Shown one piece after another: positions 17,408 to 25,827 of a stretch of DNA of 64,000 nucleotides. The notes below the pieces were generated by a model, which saw only the letters and a list, made by a program, of their open reading frames with translations, was not told the origin of the DNA and did not search any database. Every line of letters begins with the position of its first letter. Position 1 is the first letter of the stretch. This DNA comes from Gemmatimonas sp. (GTDB taxonomy: Bacteria > Gemmatimonadota > Gemmatimonadetes > Gemmatimonadales > Gemmatimonadaceae). The DNA lies in assembly GCF_027531815.1 (NCBI RefSeq), contig NZ_JAPZSK010000008.1, positions 32,266-96,265 on the forward strand, read 5' to 3'. The translations under genes were made by a program, and so were the position numbers.

Positions 17408-17638
17408 ATGGCAACGGAGCATATCGCGCCACCGGCACCGGCTCTGCTCACCCGGCGACAGGTCGCCGAAGCCGCTGGAGTCACCTCGCAACATCTCGCC
17501 AATCTGGCGGTGCTCGGTCGGGGCCCGGTCATTACGTATGTCGAGAACCGCCCCCGCTACGCCCTGGATGAGGTGAACGCGTGGCTTGCCGCCCGTCGCG
17601 TGTCGCGGCGGCGCCGTGCGGAACTGGTAGCCGGGTAA
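17408..17638 (+). CDS. Second AlpA-like helix-turn-helix protein
   Basis: A 76-residue protein with the same design as the product at 16900: 'LLTRRQVAEAAGVTSQHLANLAVLG', a short wing ('YVENRPRYALDEV') and a 'NAWLAARR' helix with a basic tail. It is likely a transcriptional regulator of the element or a directionality factor. The two copies are too different to be a recent duplication. ATG 17408 is preferred to an in-frame start 66 bases upstream, which would lie on the promoter. Confidence 0.7.
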   Translation: MATEHIAPPAPALLTRRQVAEAAGVTSQHLANLAVLGRGPVITYVENRPRYALDEVNAWLAARRVSRRRRAELVAG

Positions 17639-17680
17639 CCGTCCATCGCCCTCCCGTGTTGGGCGGCGCCGTATTCGCGC

Positions 17681-17887
17681 CTAGACGAAGCTAGGTACGC
17701 GCAATTCGCTGGCTGCGCGCGCTCCTAGGCTATCGCAGACGGTCAACGACACCGCGCACTCGCGCGCGCGTTCATCGTGCTGCACATGAACGACGACCTT
17801 CCCGCCGTTGGGCAGGGCAATTTCCTGCTCAAGAAACCAGCTCGCATCATCGTTGATGCCGCTGGCGTGTTCGGTGACTTCCAGCAC
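17681..17887 (-). CDS. Small protein of unknown function
   Basis: A 68-residue product starting with GTG, acidic at the start and with a two-strand pattern in the middle ('GGKVVVHVQHDERARECAVSLTV'). The residue mix looks protein-like and an upstream in-frame stop bounds the frame. No family recognised. It is the only reverse gene in the left half of the element and lies opposite the gap before the small-terminase gene. Confidence 0.4.
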   Translation of the reverse strand: MLEVTEHASGINDDASWFLEQEIALPNGGKVVVHVQHDERARECAVSLTVCDSLGARAASELRVPSFV

Positions 17888-18027
17888 GGGCGCCTCGTTG
17901 GTGGAAGGGTGCTAGTGAAACAGACAGTGTCGAAGGTAGGATGCACGTAAGTCGTTGTCAAGCAAGCAGTTAGACGTGTCGCGTTGCCCTTAAGGTGTCG
18001 CGCCAGCCAATGGTAGGAGACAACACA

Positions 18028-18588
18028 GTGAACGACCCCGTCCCGGTCCCGGCTCCGCTGCCGGAGGATGCGCGCGCACATACGGTGCTGGACCTCGTGT
18101 GCGACGGCGCCAGTGTGCGTGATGCGTGTGTGCGTGTCGGGTTGCCGCGTACGACGCTCTACCGGCTGCTCGACACCGACGCCGCACTACGCGAGCGGTA
18201 CGCCCTGGCGTTGCAGCTGCGCGCACATGCTTGCGCTGATCTTATTGAGGACATCGCTAGCGGGCGCGAGAGCGCCGACGCCACCGCGCGCGCCGTGCTG
18301 AATGCCATCGCCGACGTGGACCCCGCGAAGGTGGAGAAGGTCGCGCGCGCCGTGCTGCGCGAGAGTGTCCAGCGCGACCGATTACGCATGGACGCGGCCC
18401 GCTGGATCGCCGCCCGGATGTACGCCGGACAGTACGCCGCCGACGCGGCGCCAAGCGCCAAGGTACCCGCCGCGCACCGGGTACACATCACCTTCGAGCC
18501 GCCACCGCCCCACGTCGCCGCGCGACTCGGCGCGGGCGGTTCTACTCACGACATCCCGGAGGCTGACTTTGAGACGATAGAGCAATAG
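18028..18588 (+). CDS. Sf6-like terminase small subunit
   Basis: A 186-residue protein resembling the phage Sf6 gp1 type small terminase, which recognises DNA for packaging. The N-terminal HTH shows 'VLDLVCDGASVRDACVRVGLPRTTLYRLLDTDAALRERYALALQLRAHACADLIEDIA', followed by the typical 'RDRLRMDAARWIAARM' helix. GTG 18028 is chosen because AGGAGA lies about 10 bases before it; an ATG 18 bases upstream lacks a site. No large terminase, portal or capsid gene is present, so this looks like a satellite-type TerS that could redirect a helper phage's packaging. Confidence 0.75.
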   Translation: MNDPVPVPAPLPEDARAHTVLDLVCDGASVRDACVRVGLPRTTLYRLLDTDAALRERYALALQLRAHACADLIEDIASGRESADATARAVLNAIADVDPAKVEKVARAVLRESVQRDRLRMDAARWIAARMYAGQYAADAAPSAKVPAAHRVHITFEPPPPHVAARLGAGGSTHDIPEADFETIEQ

Positions 18589-18679
18589 ACCGCCGCAGGA
18601 TCACGAAGGACCCCGCAGCACCACAACCGAAGGTATGCCCCGCGTGATACGCGGGGGAACCGTTCTCAATGAGGCATTA

Positions 18680-19033
18680 ATGACACAGCGTTACCTCTAC
18701 TCCTTCCCGGAGCTTGCCCTACTCGGCCTGCTCGACTTCGCCACTGACCGACAGTTGCAGGACCTTGCGAGTTTGGCGGAGATATCTGAGCCGTTGCGCC
18801 GCCAGATTTGCGCCGCCGCCGCGCGCCGTGCCCGTTATCCCGATGACTGGGAGATGTACGACCACGCGCATCTCTCGCACGAAGTGACCGGCGACAACTT
18901 CGAACGCCTGACACCGGAACGCCGCATGTGGCTACGTGCCGAGTTGGCGCGTGGCGACTACCGCGAACGGCTCCGGGAGCAAGCGACCCAACGCGAAGAA
19001 GCGCAGCGCACCGGAGGGGCGAACCATGAGTAA
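18680..19033 (+). CDS. Small helical protein of unknown function
   Basis: A 117-residue mostly helical, charged protein. The middle has 'PERRMWLRAELARGDYRERLREQ', a coiled-coil-like C-terminus. ATG 18680 has a GAGG site 6 bases before it. It overlaps the primase gene by 8 bases (ATGAGTAA), so it is probably translated with it and may be a replication accessory. No family recognised. Confidence 0.6.
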   Translation: MTQRYLYSFPELALLGLLDFATDRQLQDLASLAEISEPLRRQICAAAARRARYPDDWEMYDHAHLSHEVTGDNFERLTPERRMWLRAELARGDYRERLREQATQREEAQRTGGANHE

Positions 19034-20876
19034 CGGCACCCTCGTGGCCGAGTACCCGTACCGTGCAGCAGATGGCACTGTTCTCGCGACGAAGCAGCGA
19101 TACGCGCCGAAGGATTTCCGGTGGACGATCCCCCTCCCCACAGGGGGCACCGCGTCGGGGCTGAACGGCTTGAAGCAATCCGACCTGCCGCTATTCCGGC
19201 TCCCGGAGTTACTCGCCGCTCCGCTGGACACGCCGGTCCTTCTAGTGGAAGGCGAGAAGGACGCCTTGACGCTGGCGGGTCTTGGGTTCGTTGCCACGAC
19301 ACTACCGGAAGGGGCTGGCGTGAAACACATCCCGCTCGCTCGCCTGGAGGTGCTCCGGCATCGGCGCGTGTACATCTTCGCCGACAATGACGCCGCCGGG
19401 CGCGCGTTTCGGGATCGGCTAGCGGAAGCCCTGGGCACCGTGGTTTCGTGGCTCTACGCGCCGGACCTGCCCGACCTACCGCCGAAGGGGGACGTGACCG
19501 ATTGGGTCAACGCAGGGGGCACCGCTGACGAACTGTGCGCGATTATGGACGCTGCCGCCCCGTGCGGCGGCAATGGCGAGGATACCCCCGACCCAATCCC
19601 GGACGGGGCGCAGCTGGCCGATGAAGTCATGGCCGCGATTCGGCGGTTCGTAGTCATGAGCGACCACGCAATCTGCGCTTCGGCGCTGTGGTGCCTGCAT
19701 ACGTGGGCGTTTGAGGCCAGCGAGAACTACACGCCGTACCTCGCCATCTCATCGCCGGAGCCGGGTTGCGGGAAAACCACGGTCATTGACGTACTCGCGA
19801 CCCTGGCGGCTGATCCGAAGCGGGCAGACTCCGCAACCCCTGCGGCCATCTATCGCATGGTGGACCGTGGGCGCGGCGCGGGGAAGCCTGACGGGCGCCC
19901 GCCAACGCTGTTTCTCGACGAACTAGACACGGTGTTTAGAGGCGCCGCTGCGCGGAGCGAACGCGCCGAAGCCTTGCGCGGAGTGCTCAATTCGGGCTTC
20001 AAGCGGGACGGTATCTTCACGATCTGCCAGGGCGACGACCACGAGGTCCGCGATTACCACACATGGTGTCCGAAGCTGTTGGCCGGAATCGGGGAGTTGC
20101 CCCCGACCGTCGCTGAACGCTCGATCCCTCTCCGTCTGTCGAAAGCGACCGACGAAGAACGGGTGCACATCGAATCCGCCCGCTCGCGCACCCTAGCGCA
20201 GCTGGAGCCAATAAAGCGCAAACTGGCCGCATGGGCGCAGGATGCGACTCCCCGACTCAAGGCCAGACCTGAGCCCTTCGCGGGGCTGAGCGCCCGTCAG
20301 GACGACATTTGGGGTCCGTTGTTGAATATCGCAGACGACTGCGGGGGCGCATGGCCGCAGCGCGCGCGCGAAGCCGCCCGGGTGCTGCATGCGAAGACCG
20401 GAAACAGCATGGACAGCGTGGCGCCGACTGTGGCGCTACTGTCAGACCTACGCGACATCTTCGCCGAAGATCGGGCGACGTTCATTCCTTCCGCTCGCCT
20501 TGCGGAACTCCTGCGACTTATGGAGGATCGCCCGTGGCCAGAATACACACGCGGCGGGCCGATTTCCCCGCGCGGAATTGCCGTATTGCTCGGTGTCTAC
20601 GGCATTCACCCTCGCGTGAGTACAACGCTCATGGCGGATGGGAGGCGGGGGCGGGGGTACTATCTGGACGACTGCCGCGAGGCGTTCCGGCGCTACCTGC
20701 CACCCCCTGACGGTGAAACCGTTCATCCGTTCATCGGGGGCACTCCCCCCTATGAAAACGCCGTGAACACTTTGACGAACGGAACGCCATCGAGACCTGT
20801 TCGCGAACTGACCATAGCGCCCTTCGACGAGGCAGCAGTGCCGCTCGCCGCAGCGGGCTACCCTGCTGACTGGTGA
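19026..20876 (+). CDS. TOPRIM primase-helicase (replication protein of the element)
   Basis: A 616-residue replication protein. The TOPRIM domain has E75-G-E77 in 'LLVEGEKDALTL', then 'FADNDAAGRAF' (D120, D122) and 'KGDVTDWVN'. The second half is a DUF3631-like helicase with Walker A PGCGKTT (246-252), Walker B 'LFLDELD' and 'LPPTVAERSIPLRL', followed by a C-terminal DUF3631-type region ending with a winged-helix-like part. It should prime and unwind the element's DNA, as in P4/PICI-type satellites. I see no zinc-binding N-terminal domain, so it may depend on a separate primer-recognition step. Confidence 0.85.
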   Translation: MSNGTLVAEYPYRAADGTVLATKQRYAPKDFRWTIPLPTGGTASGLNGLKQSDLPLFRLPELLAAPLDTPVLLVEGEKDALTLAGLGFVATTLPEGAGVKHIPLARLEVLRHRRVYIFADNDAAGRAFRDRLAEALGTVVSWLYAPDLPDLPPKGDVTDWVNAGGTADELCAIMDAAAPCGGNGEDTPDPIPDGAQLADEVMAAIRRFVVMSDHAICASALWCLHTWAFEASENYTPYLAISSPEPGCGKTTVIDVLATLAADPKRADSATPAAIYRMVDRGRGAGKPDGRPPTLFLDELDTVFRGAAARSERAEALRGVLNSGFKRDGIFTICQGDDHEVRDYHTWCPKLLAGIGELPPTVAERSIPLRLSKATDEERVHIESARSRTLAQLEPIKRKLAAWAQDATPRLKARPEPFAGLSARQDDIWGPLLNIADDCGGAWPQRAREAARVLHAKTGNSMDSVAPTVALLSDLRDIFAEDRATFIPSARLAELLRLMEDRPWPEYTRGGPISPRGIAVLLGVYGIHPRVSTTLMADGRRGRGYYLDDCREAFRRYLPPPDGETVHPFIGGTPPYENAVNTLTNGTPSRPVRELTIAPFDEAAVPLAAAGYPADW

Positions 20877-21090
20877 CACCATGAACGAATGAACGGATCG
20901 GAACGGATTACCGCAGGTGGACGGCGCATGTTGAATGGCCTCGCGCCGCTCCCGTACTAGTCGCCCGTCGCTCGCGCCGTAGTGCCGCGCCCTTCGCCAC
21001 GTTGGCGGGGGGCGTTGTGCTTTCTTCCTACGTCGTCACTTTTCGTCCGTAGCGAATCAGCGCGACCGGGATTGGCTCGGTAAGTGGGGG

Positions 21091-21273
21091 CTAGCGTCGC
21101 TGGCGTATCTCGTCTGCGAGCCAATTCATGCACGCAAGCCCTACAGAGACAATGATCGCCATGATGGCGGTAAGGGCGAGGAAGGCCGCGATATACGGTC
21201 GATCCAAGTACAGCGCCACGCCGGTTCCGACCCATGCGCCGCCAGCAAGTAGCAATGCCCCCGCCTGGTCCAT
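21091..21273 (-). CDS. Small two-helix membrane protein (cargo)
   Basis: A 60-residue protein, nearly all membrane: two spans at about residues 3-21 and 28-48 with a short charged tail (DEIRQRR). It starts with ATG 21273. It lies last in a reverse-strand block of three membrane proteins and a nuclease-like protein inside the right end of the element. Holin-like or toxin-like roles are possible but nothing specific shows. Confidence 0.55.
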   Translation of the reverse strand: MDQAGALLLAGGAWVGTGVALYLDRPYIAAFLALTAIMAIIVSVGLACMNWLADEIRQRR

Positions 21274-21391
21274 TCCCGCCTCGCAATGGTTGTGGGTGAA
21301 TTGACGCCACCTGAATGGAGGCGCACGCGAACCCTACGATGCGCCTCGACAGGGGGAGGCGGCAAGCCATGCCGCCCGCGTCATCCCGTTG

Positions 21392-21730
21392 TCAGCTATC
21401 GTCGCTCGTCGGCCTCCGTCGTGGGCGCGCGCACTCCCGCCGAATCTTCATCAGGACCGCCCGTGTCTGCTCGGCATCTTCGCGGGCCGTTCGAATTGTC
21501 GTGCGCTGTAGCTCATCCGACACTACGCCGTTGAGGAACAGTATGCGGTCGATGAGCCATGAACGCACAACTAGCAGCGCGAAACCGCCCGCCACGGCTA
21601 CCAGCATCGACTGGCTCAGTACAACCGCCACGAGGTACAGGACGAGGGCTGCACCGCTATGTACTGTGCGCCCCTTCGTGAAATTGCTTAGCTCGGCCTC
21701 GGTATCGACTGACTGCACTTTACCCTCCAT
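21392..21730 (-). CDS. Two-helix membrane protein with charged C-terminal tail (cargo)
   Basis: A 112-residue protein: a polar N-terminus (1-25), a hydrophobic region spanning residues 26-65 that should form two membrane helices, then a basic/acidic helical tail containing 'AREDAEQTRAVLMKIRREC'. No family recognised. It lies between two other membrane-protein genes on the same strand, 118 and 42 bases away. Confidence 0.6.
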   Translation of the reverse strand: MEGKVQSVDTEAELSNFTKGRTVHSGAALVLYLVAVVLSQSMLVAVAGGFALLVVRSWLIDRILFLNGVVSDELQRTTIRTAREDAEQTRAVLMKIRRECARPRRRPTSDDS

Positions 21731-21772
21731 TGTGTGCCTAACGCAAACGCGAACGGACCACCAGCCACCGCA

Positions 21773-22171
21773 CTACCCCCGAGCGTATCCCCACGACCAC
21801 ACGAGTGCCGCAAGGATGACCGCTGCGTTACTGCCTGGCGTTGACGACTCCGCGACCGTCGAAAACCTACGGTTGAGGTCTCTCTCAGAATCCGTCTCTG
21901 ACGACAGAGAACGCGTCTCGAGTAGCGCGAACGGGCTACCCTCTGCCATCGAGGCGAGAAAGCCGCCGAGCAGCCAGTACGCAAGCATTCCGCCTGTCTG
22001 AGCCGTGATGCTGATGAGCGCGACCCCGATTACTCGAATCACGATATGCTCGCCTTCCATCTCAGCCCGCAGCGTATAGGCTACGACGAGCGCCGGAGCG
22101 AACTGCGCCACAAGGCTCCAACCGCCTTGCCAGTAGCGCCGCACGCGCCCCGACAATGATCCAGACGACAT
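21773..22171 (-). CDS. Three-helix membrane protein (cargo)
   Basis: A 132-residue protein with spans at about residues 16-34, 46-72 and 113-129, and a polar loop rich in Ser/Glu between spans 2 and 3 ('LETRSLSSETDSERDLNRR'). No family recognised. ATG 22171 is chosen; the frame is open further upstream to 22309, so the N-terminus is uncertain. It follows the nuclease-like gene on the same strand but is separated from it by 281 bases with a hairpin. Confidence 0.55.
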   Translation of the reverse strand: MSSGSLSGRVRRYWQGGWSLVAQFAPALVVAYTLRAEMEGEHIVIRVIGVALISITAQTGGMLAYWLLGGFLASMAEGSPFALLETRSLSSETDSERDLNRRFSTVAESSTPGSNAAVILAALVWSWGYARG

Positions 22172-22363
22172 AGGCAACCCATTGAAAGAAGGACCGCCGA
22201 TATTCGCCCCCGGTTGGATCCTTCGCAACACGCTAGCCGCGCGGCGGGAGTGCGAAGCAGGACTAGAGATGCGTCCGACGGCACCACTACGCACGCGAAC
22301 ATCCACCACTACCGCCCGTCATCGAGGCCCGCCGTGTTCAATCCGGCGCCCTTGAACGAGAAA

Positions 22364-22386
22364 GCACCCCACACGAAGTGGGGCGC
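22364..22386 (-). terminator. Hairpin after the HsdR_N gene
   Basis: CCCCAC (22367-22372) pairs with GTGGGG (22378-22383) around a 5-base loop, and the stem extends by two more pairs past one mismatch. On the minus strand it is followed by a T-rich but interrupted run (tgctttct). It lies 67 bases after the stop of the nuclease-like gene, so it is probably a moderate terminator separating it from the membrane-protein genes. Confidence 0.5.
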
Positions 22387-22452
22387 GCCCGAGCATCGGC
22401 TAGGGCTTCATCTCTGGTACAATCACCACAAGAAGGGGAGCGATTTGGGCAG

Positions 22453-23565
22453 TTACCCATCCGCCTTGCCCTGAGGCCCGACGTAAGACTCTACCACAGC
22501 GAGGATGTCATCGGCGTGTGTGTAGATGTCGTCAACGGAATCGATCGCGACCACCTTCTCTTCCTTCGACCCGTTGAACAGGCCGATGCGGAGCTTCTCA
22601 GGATTGTTGAAGCGCAGGCGGCAGATAGGCCTACGGTTGTTGTCATCGAGGAAGATGGCGCAGTAGCTCTGTGCGTCACGCATCACGACCCGCTTCGCCG
22701 GGACAAGTGAACGCAAGATCGCACGGACGGTATAGAAACCCTCCAGCTCTTCCTGGGTCGTCGTAACTGACGACTCGCTGACGGGGATGTCGCCGTTCCC
22801 AATTACTTGCGACAGTTCAGGCTGTTGCGGCACTTCAATGCGCGGAGGCTCAGGGGCCATCGCTCCCTTGAGTCGCTCATTGATCTTCTCTGAGACAAGC
22901 TGCTCAAAAGCGCGCCTCGTGACAGCCGTGAACTGATCGCGAATCGCCGGTGTGAAGCGGCGGCCTCCAACAAGCTCGGCGGAAGCGAGGCGAACGAAGT
23001 CCTCGCTTGGCGACACCATCCACTCGGCAAGCTTATTCTGAATCGCGCGCGTGTACTTCAGCTCATTTGCCGTCGTTAGAATCTGTTCAACGTCGAATGC
23101 GGCTTTCGCGAACTTCCTCAGTTCTTCGACATCGCGTTCCTTGAAGTCCAGAATGCTGAACTCAAAGAACGGTGTATCATCCATCTTGTTCGGCTGCTCA
23201 AGATCGGTGAAGAATTTGTACGTGAGTCCGTTTGTCAGAACCCCGAACCGCGCTGCGGTGACGTGGAAATAGCGAAACAACTGCCCTGCGTTGTTCACGC
23301 TGAGTTCCGCTCCCGCTTTCTTGCACTCAAAGAGCATCACCGGCTTTCCATCCCGAAGAATGGCATAGTCAACCTTTTCTCCCTTCTTCGTTCCGATGTC
23401 CGCCACAAGCTCTGGGGTGACCTCGGTAGGGTCGAAAACGTTGTAGCCAAGGATCTGGATAAACGGCATGATCATGGCCGTCTTGGTGGCCTCTTCCGTC
23501 TGCACCATCGAGCGGGTGGTCGTAATGCGACTGGCGAGGAGCCGAAGCTGATCAATGAAGTCCAT
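22453..23565 (-). CDS. Stand-alone type I restriction HsdR N-terminal domain protein (PD-(D/E)XK-like)
   Basis: A 370-residue protein related to the HsdR N-terminal nuclease domain (COG4748-like). The nuclease signature is 'KVDYAILRDGKPVMLFECKKAG' with Asp, then Glu-x-Lys, preceded by a 'FIQILGYNVFDPTEVTPE' helix-strand. The motor and target-recognition parts of a real type I enzyme are missing, and no HsdM/HsdS is nearby. The C-terminal 110 residues ('SYCAIFLDDNNRRPICRLRFN') form a small beta domain typical of this stand-alone family. Base composition is lower in GC than the flanking genes. It is the most promoter-proximal gene of the cargo block and a candidate anti-phage component. Confidence 0.85.
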   Translation of the reverse strand: MDFIDQLRLLASRITTTRSMVQTEEATKTAMIMPFIQILGYNVFDPTEVTPELVADIGTKKGEKVDYAILRDGKPVMLFECKKAGAELSVNNAGQLFRYFHVTAARFGVLTNGLTYKFFTDLEQPNKMDDTPFFEFSILDFKERDVEELRKFAKAAFDVEQILTTANELKYTRAIQNKLAEWMVSPSEDFVRLASAELVGGRRFTPAIRDQFTAVTRRAFEQLVSEKINERLKGAMAPEPPRIEVPQQPELSQVIGNGDIPVSESSVTTTQEELEGFYTVRAILRSLVPAKRVVMRDAQSYCAIFLDDNNRRPICRLRFNNPEKLRIGLFNGSKEEKVVAIDSVDDIYTHADDILAVVESYVGPQGKADG

Positions 23566-23771
23566 GAATTCGGAAATAGGAGAAGGTGAGCGCCTTGCGT
23601 TTCGTGTACAGCGAGACCGGCGATACTCGGTCCGGTTCCAATATGCCGACTAGGCCGACAGTTCGTTCGTCCCACATGGTTACGGCGGGCGGTGATTCAG
23701 GTGCCACTACGCGCGCGGATGTGTCCCCATCGTGTACAGCGGCCAAAATTCGGCTAGGGGCCCGGGATAGC

Positions 23772-23805
23772 AAAAGCCCGCCAGCGACGTAAGTCGTTGA
23801 CGGGC
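23772..23805 (-). terminator. Terminator of the tRNA operon
   Basis: Stem 23776-23788 with 23793-23805 around a GTAA loop, with two G-T pairs, and four T on the minus strand (23775-23772). It lies 15 bases downstream of the tRNA-Pro 3' end. Its sequence differs from the matching stems at 14190 and 15211, as expected if this copy came with the integrated element. Confidence 0.8.
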
Positions 23806-23820
23806 TTCTATCTATCTCAG

Positions 23821-23894
23821 TCGGGGCGACTGGATTTGAACCAGCGACCTCCTGCTCCCGAAGCAGGCGCTCTACCGGGCTAAGCTACGCCCCG
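23821..23894 (-). tRNA. tRNA-Pro(CGG)
   Basis: A 74-base tRNA with a 7-bp acceptor stem (CGGGGCG/CGCCCCG), discriminator A, anticodon stem CCTGC/GCAGG and loop TTCGGGA, giving anticodon CGG. TTCAAAT is the T-loop. CCA is not encoded. The 3' half is repeated at 15255 (exact) and 14234 (two changes). So this gene is the attachment site, with the element having restored its 3' half. Confidence 0.96.
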
Positions 23895-23928
23895 TGCGAT
23901 ACTGCGGTGCACCTACTCAACCCACCAA

Positions 23929-24002
23929 CGCGCCTGGAAGGACTCGAACCTCCAACCTTCTGATCCGTAGTCAGATGCTCTATCCAATTGAGCTACAGGC
24001 GC
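23929..24002 (-). tRNA. tRNA-Arg(ACG)
   Basis: A 74-base tRNA with acceptor stem GCGCCTG/CAGGCGC, discriminator G and anticodon loop CTACGGA between TCTGA/TCAGA, giving anticodon ACG (A34 normally becomes inosine). CCA is not encoded. It is 34 bases upstream of tRNA-Pro in the same leftward array. Confidence 0.96.
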
Positions 24003-24144
24003 AACGGACCACCACGCACACCGCGGTACCACACTGCTTACTCCCCCCGTGCCCGAAGGCAGAGGACTCGCAACCTACCGGGTCGGTCGTCGCGTCGCCA
24101 CTGCCCGCGCTCCCGTCCCGCTTCCAGCGGTACTGCTTCCTGCA

Positions 24145-24218
24145 TGGGTCGTACAAGACTCGAACTTGTGACCTCCACGATGTCAACGTGGCGCTCTAAC
24201 CAACTGAGCTAACGACCC
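24145..24218 (-). tRNA. tRNA-Val(GAC)
   Basis: A 74-base tRNA with acceptor stem GGGTCGT/ACGACCC, discriminator A and anticodon loop TTGACAT between CCACG/CGTGG, giving anticodon GAC. It is separated from tRNA-Arg by 142 bases without other features. Confidence 0.96.
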
Positions 24219-24236
24219 TCGACATCGGACCAACAG

Positions 24237-24309
24237 AGCGGGAAACGGGACTCGAACCCGCGACCCCAACCTTGGCAAGGTTGTGCTCTACCAACTGAGC
24301 TATTCCCGC
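24237..24309 (-). tRNA. tRNA-Gly(GCC)
   Basis: A 73-base tRNA with acceptor stem GCGGGAA/TTCCCGC, discriminator T and anticodon loop TTGCCAA between CAACC/GGTTG, giving anticodon GCC. It lies 18 bases upstream of tRNA-Val. Confidence 0.96.
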
Positions 24310-24401
24310 ATGAAACCCGAACCGCGCCAGCAATGGCCGCCGCTGGGGTGCCCTGTTTCACCGTTCGCCGCCACGAGGGGCCACCTGGGTGAACCGGGGC
24401 A

Positions 24402-24474
<73 letters not shown>

Positions 24475-24538
24475 GGACCCCGAGACGGGGTGCTGCGGCA
24501 GCCCAACGCGCCGCGCAGCAAGGTCTCAGGAACCGCGC

Positions 24539-24567
24539 AGTCTAGTCAGGTGTATGTCTGTCGTCAA
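24539..24567 (-). promoter_or_regulatory. Promoter of the five-tRNA operon
   Basis: On the minus strand TTGACG (24567-24562), a 17-base spacer and TAGACT (24544-24539) make a near-consensus sigma-70 promoter. Transcription would start near 24532 and run through Ala, Gly, Val, Arg and Pro tRNAs to the terminator at 23772. The rest of the 313-base gap to the sigma gene shows nothing else clear. Confidence 0.8.
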
Positions 24568-24787
24568 GCAGACTCCCAGAATTCACACTGGCGCTTCCCC
24601 TGCGGTGTCGTATCTTGCATGGCTACCCCCGCTTCGCATCCGGCCGCGGTCACCACGCGGGCCTTTCACGAGGGGGGCGCGTGCCGGCGCCGCTGCCTGG
24701 CCAGCCGAATCGCCCGTTCCACCACACGCCTGTTTCTCTGTTTCCCCAGCAGGGATGATGTCTCATCCCGAGGTCGCATAGCACATC

Positions 24788-25675
24788 ATGACCGAAGTCA
24801 AGCGGAAGCGCCGTCGTGCGGCCCCCGCGGGCATTGCGCCCAGCGAGCCGGAGCGCGACATCCTCGACCAGTACCTCTACGAAGTCTCGACCTACCCGCT
24901 GCTCAAGGCCGCGGAAGAAATCGACCTCGCCAAGAAGATCCGGGCTGGTGACCAGGACGCGCTGCAGGAACTTGTCAAGCGCAATCTCCGCTTCGTCATT
25001 TCCGTGGCCAAGAAGTATCAGAACCGCGGCCTGCCGCTCATCGATCTCATCGGCGAGGGCAACGTCGGGCTGCTCACCGCGGCGCGGAAGTTCGATCCCG
25101 ATCAGGGCGTCAAGTTCATCTCGTACGCCGTGTGGTGGATTCGTCAGGCCATTCTCTCGTCGCTCGCCCGTCAGGGGCGCACCGTGCGCGTGCCGCTCAA
25201 CCGCACCGCCGACCTCTCGCGCATCATCAAGGCGTCGGAAATCCTCCGCCAGAAGCTGCGTCGTGAGCCCTCGCCCGAGGAACTCGCGCAGGTCACCGGT
25301 CTCTCGGTCGATGTCGTGCAGTCGCTCGCGGCGCTCAACACCGGCGACGTGCGCCTCGACGCGCCCATGGATCCCGATGGCGATCGCTCGCTCATCGAGC
25401 GGTTCGTAGCCGACGAGATGCCCGACACGGAAGAGGAGGCGATGAATCGCTTCCTCACCGACGAAATCGAGCAGGCGCTCTCCACGCTCCCCCCGCGCGA
25501 CGCCAAGGTGCTGCGGCTCTACTTCGGCCTCGAGGGCGGGCGTGAGCACACGCTCGAGGAAATCGGCTCCATGCTGGGCGTCACCCGCGAGCGGGTCCGC
25601 CAGTTGCGCGACCGTGCCCTCAAGCGGTTGCGTGAGGGCGATGTGGGCCGCGCGCTGGGGTCGTTCGCGGCGTAA
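24788..25675 (+). CDS. RpoD/SigA-family RNA polymerase sigma factor
   Basis: A 295-residue sigma-70 protein with regions 1.2 to 4 but no region 1.1. Region 1.2 starts 'DILDQYLYEVSTYPLL'. Region 2 has 'VKRNLRFVISVAKKYQNRGLPLIDLIGEGNVGL' and 'KFISYAVWWIRQAI'. Region 3 is 'REPSPEELAQVTGLS', and region 4 ends with 'GVTRERVRQLRDRALKRLR'. These match primary-type (group 1/2) sigma factors. At this length it may be the compact housekeeping sigma of the phylum or a group 2 paralogue; the window cannot decide. It is divergent from the tRNA operon. Confidence 0.93.
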   Translation: MTEVKRKRRRAAPAGIAPSEPERDILDQYLYEVSTYPLLKAAEEIDLAKKIRAGDQDALQELVKRNLRFVISVAKKYQNRGLPLIDLIGEGNVGLLTAARKFDPDQGVKFISYAVWWIRQAILSSLARQGRTVRVPLNRTADLSRIIKASEILRQKLRREPSPEELAQVTGLSVDVVQSLAALNTGDVRLDAPMDPDGDRSLIERFVADEMPDTEEEAMNRFLTDEIEQALSTLPPRDAKVLRLYFGLEGGREHTLEEIGSMLGVTRERVRQLRDRALKRLREGDVGRALGSFAA

Positions 25676-25827
25676 GCGTACCGGCGGCCGCTCGGCGGCC
25701 ACCCACAACACGGAACCCGAACTCAGTGCCCGGAACCGATCAGCTCCGGGTCTTGGGTTCGGGTTTTGAGTGTGCGGAGCTGCCGGAACTAGCCACATTC
25801 CGCGAACGGTGTCATCTTTGTGATCCG

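Noticed and set aside
22453..23565. Complete type I restriction system
   Set aside because: Only an HsdR N-terminal-like protein is present; no helicase motor, HsdM or HsdS gene occurs in the window.
23552..23773. A 73-codon minus-strand frame just upstream of the HsdR_N gene
   Set aside because: It would start with TTG inside the tRNA terminator and overlap the HsdR_N start by 14 bases. The composition is not clearly against it, but there is no ribosome site and a plus-strand frame of equal length overlaps it, so I left it out.
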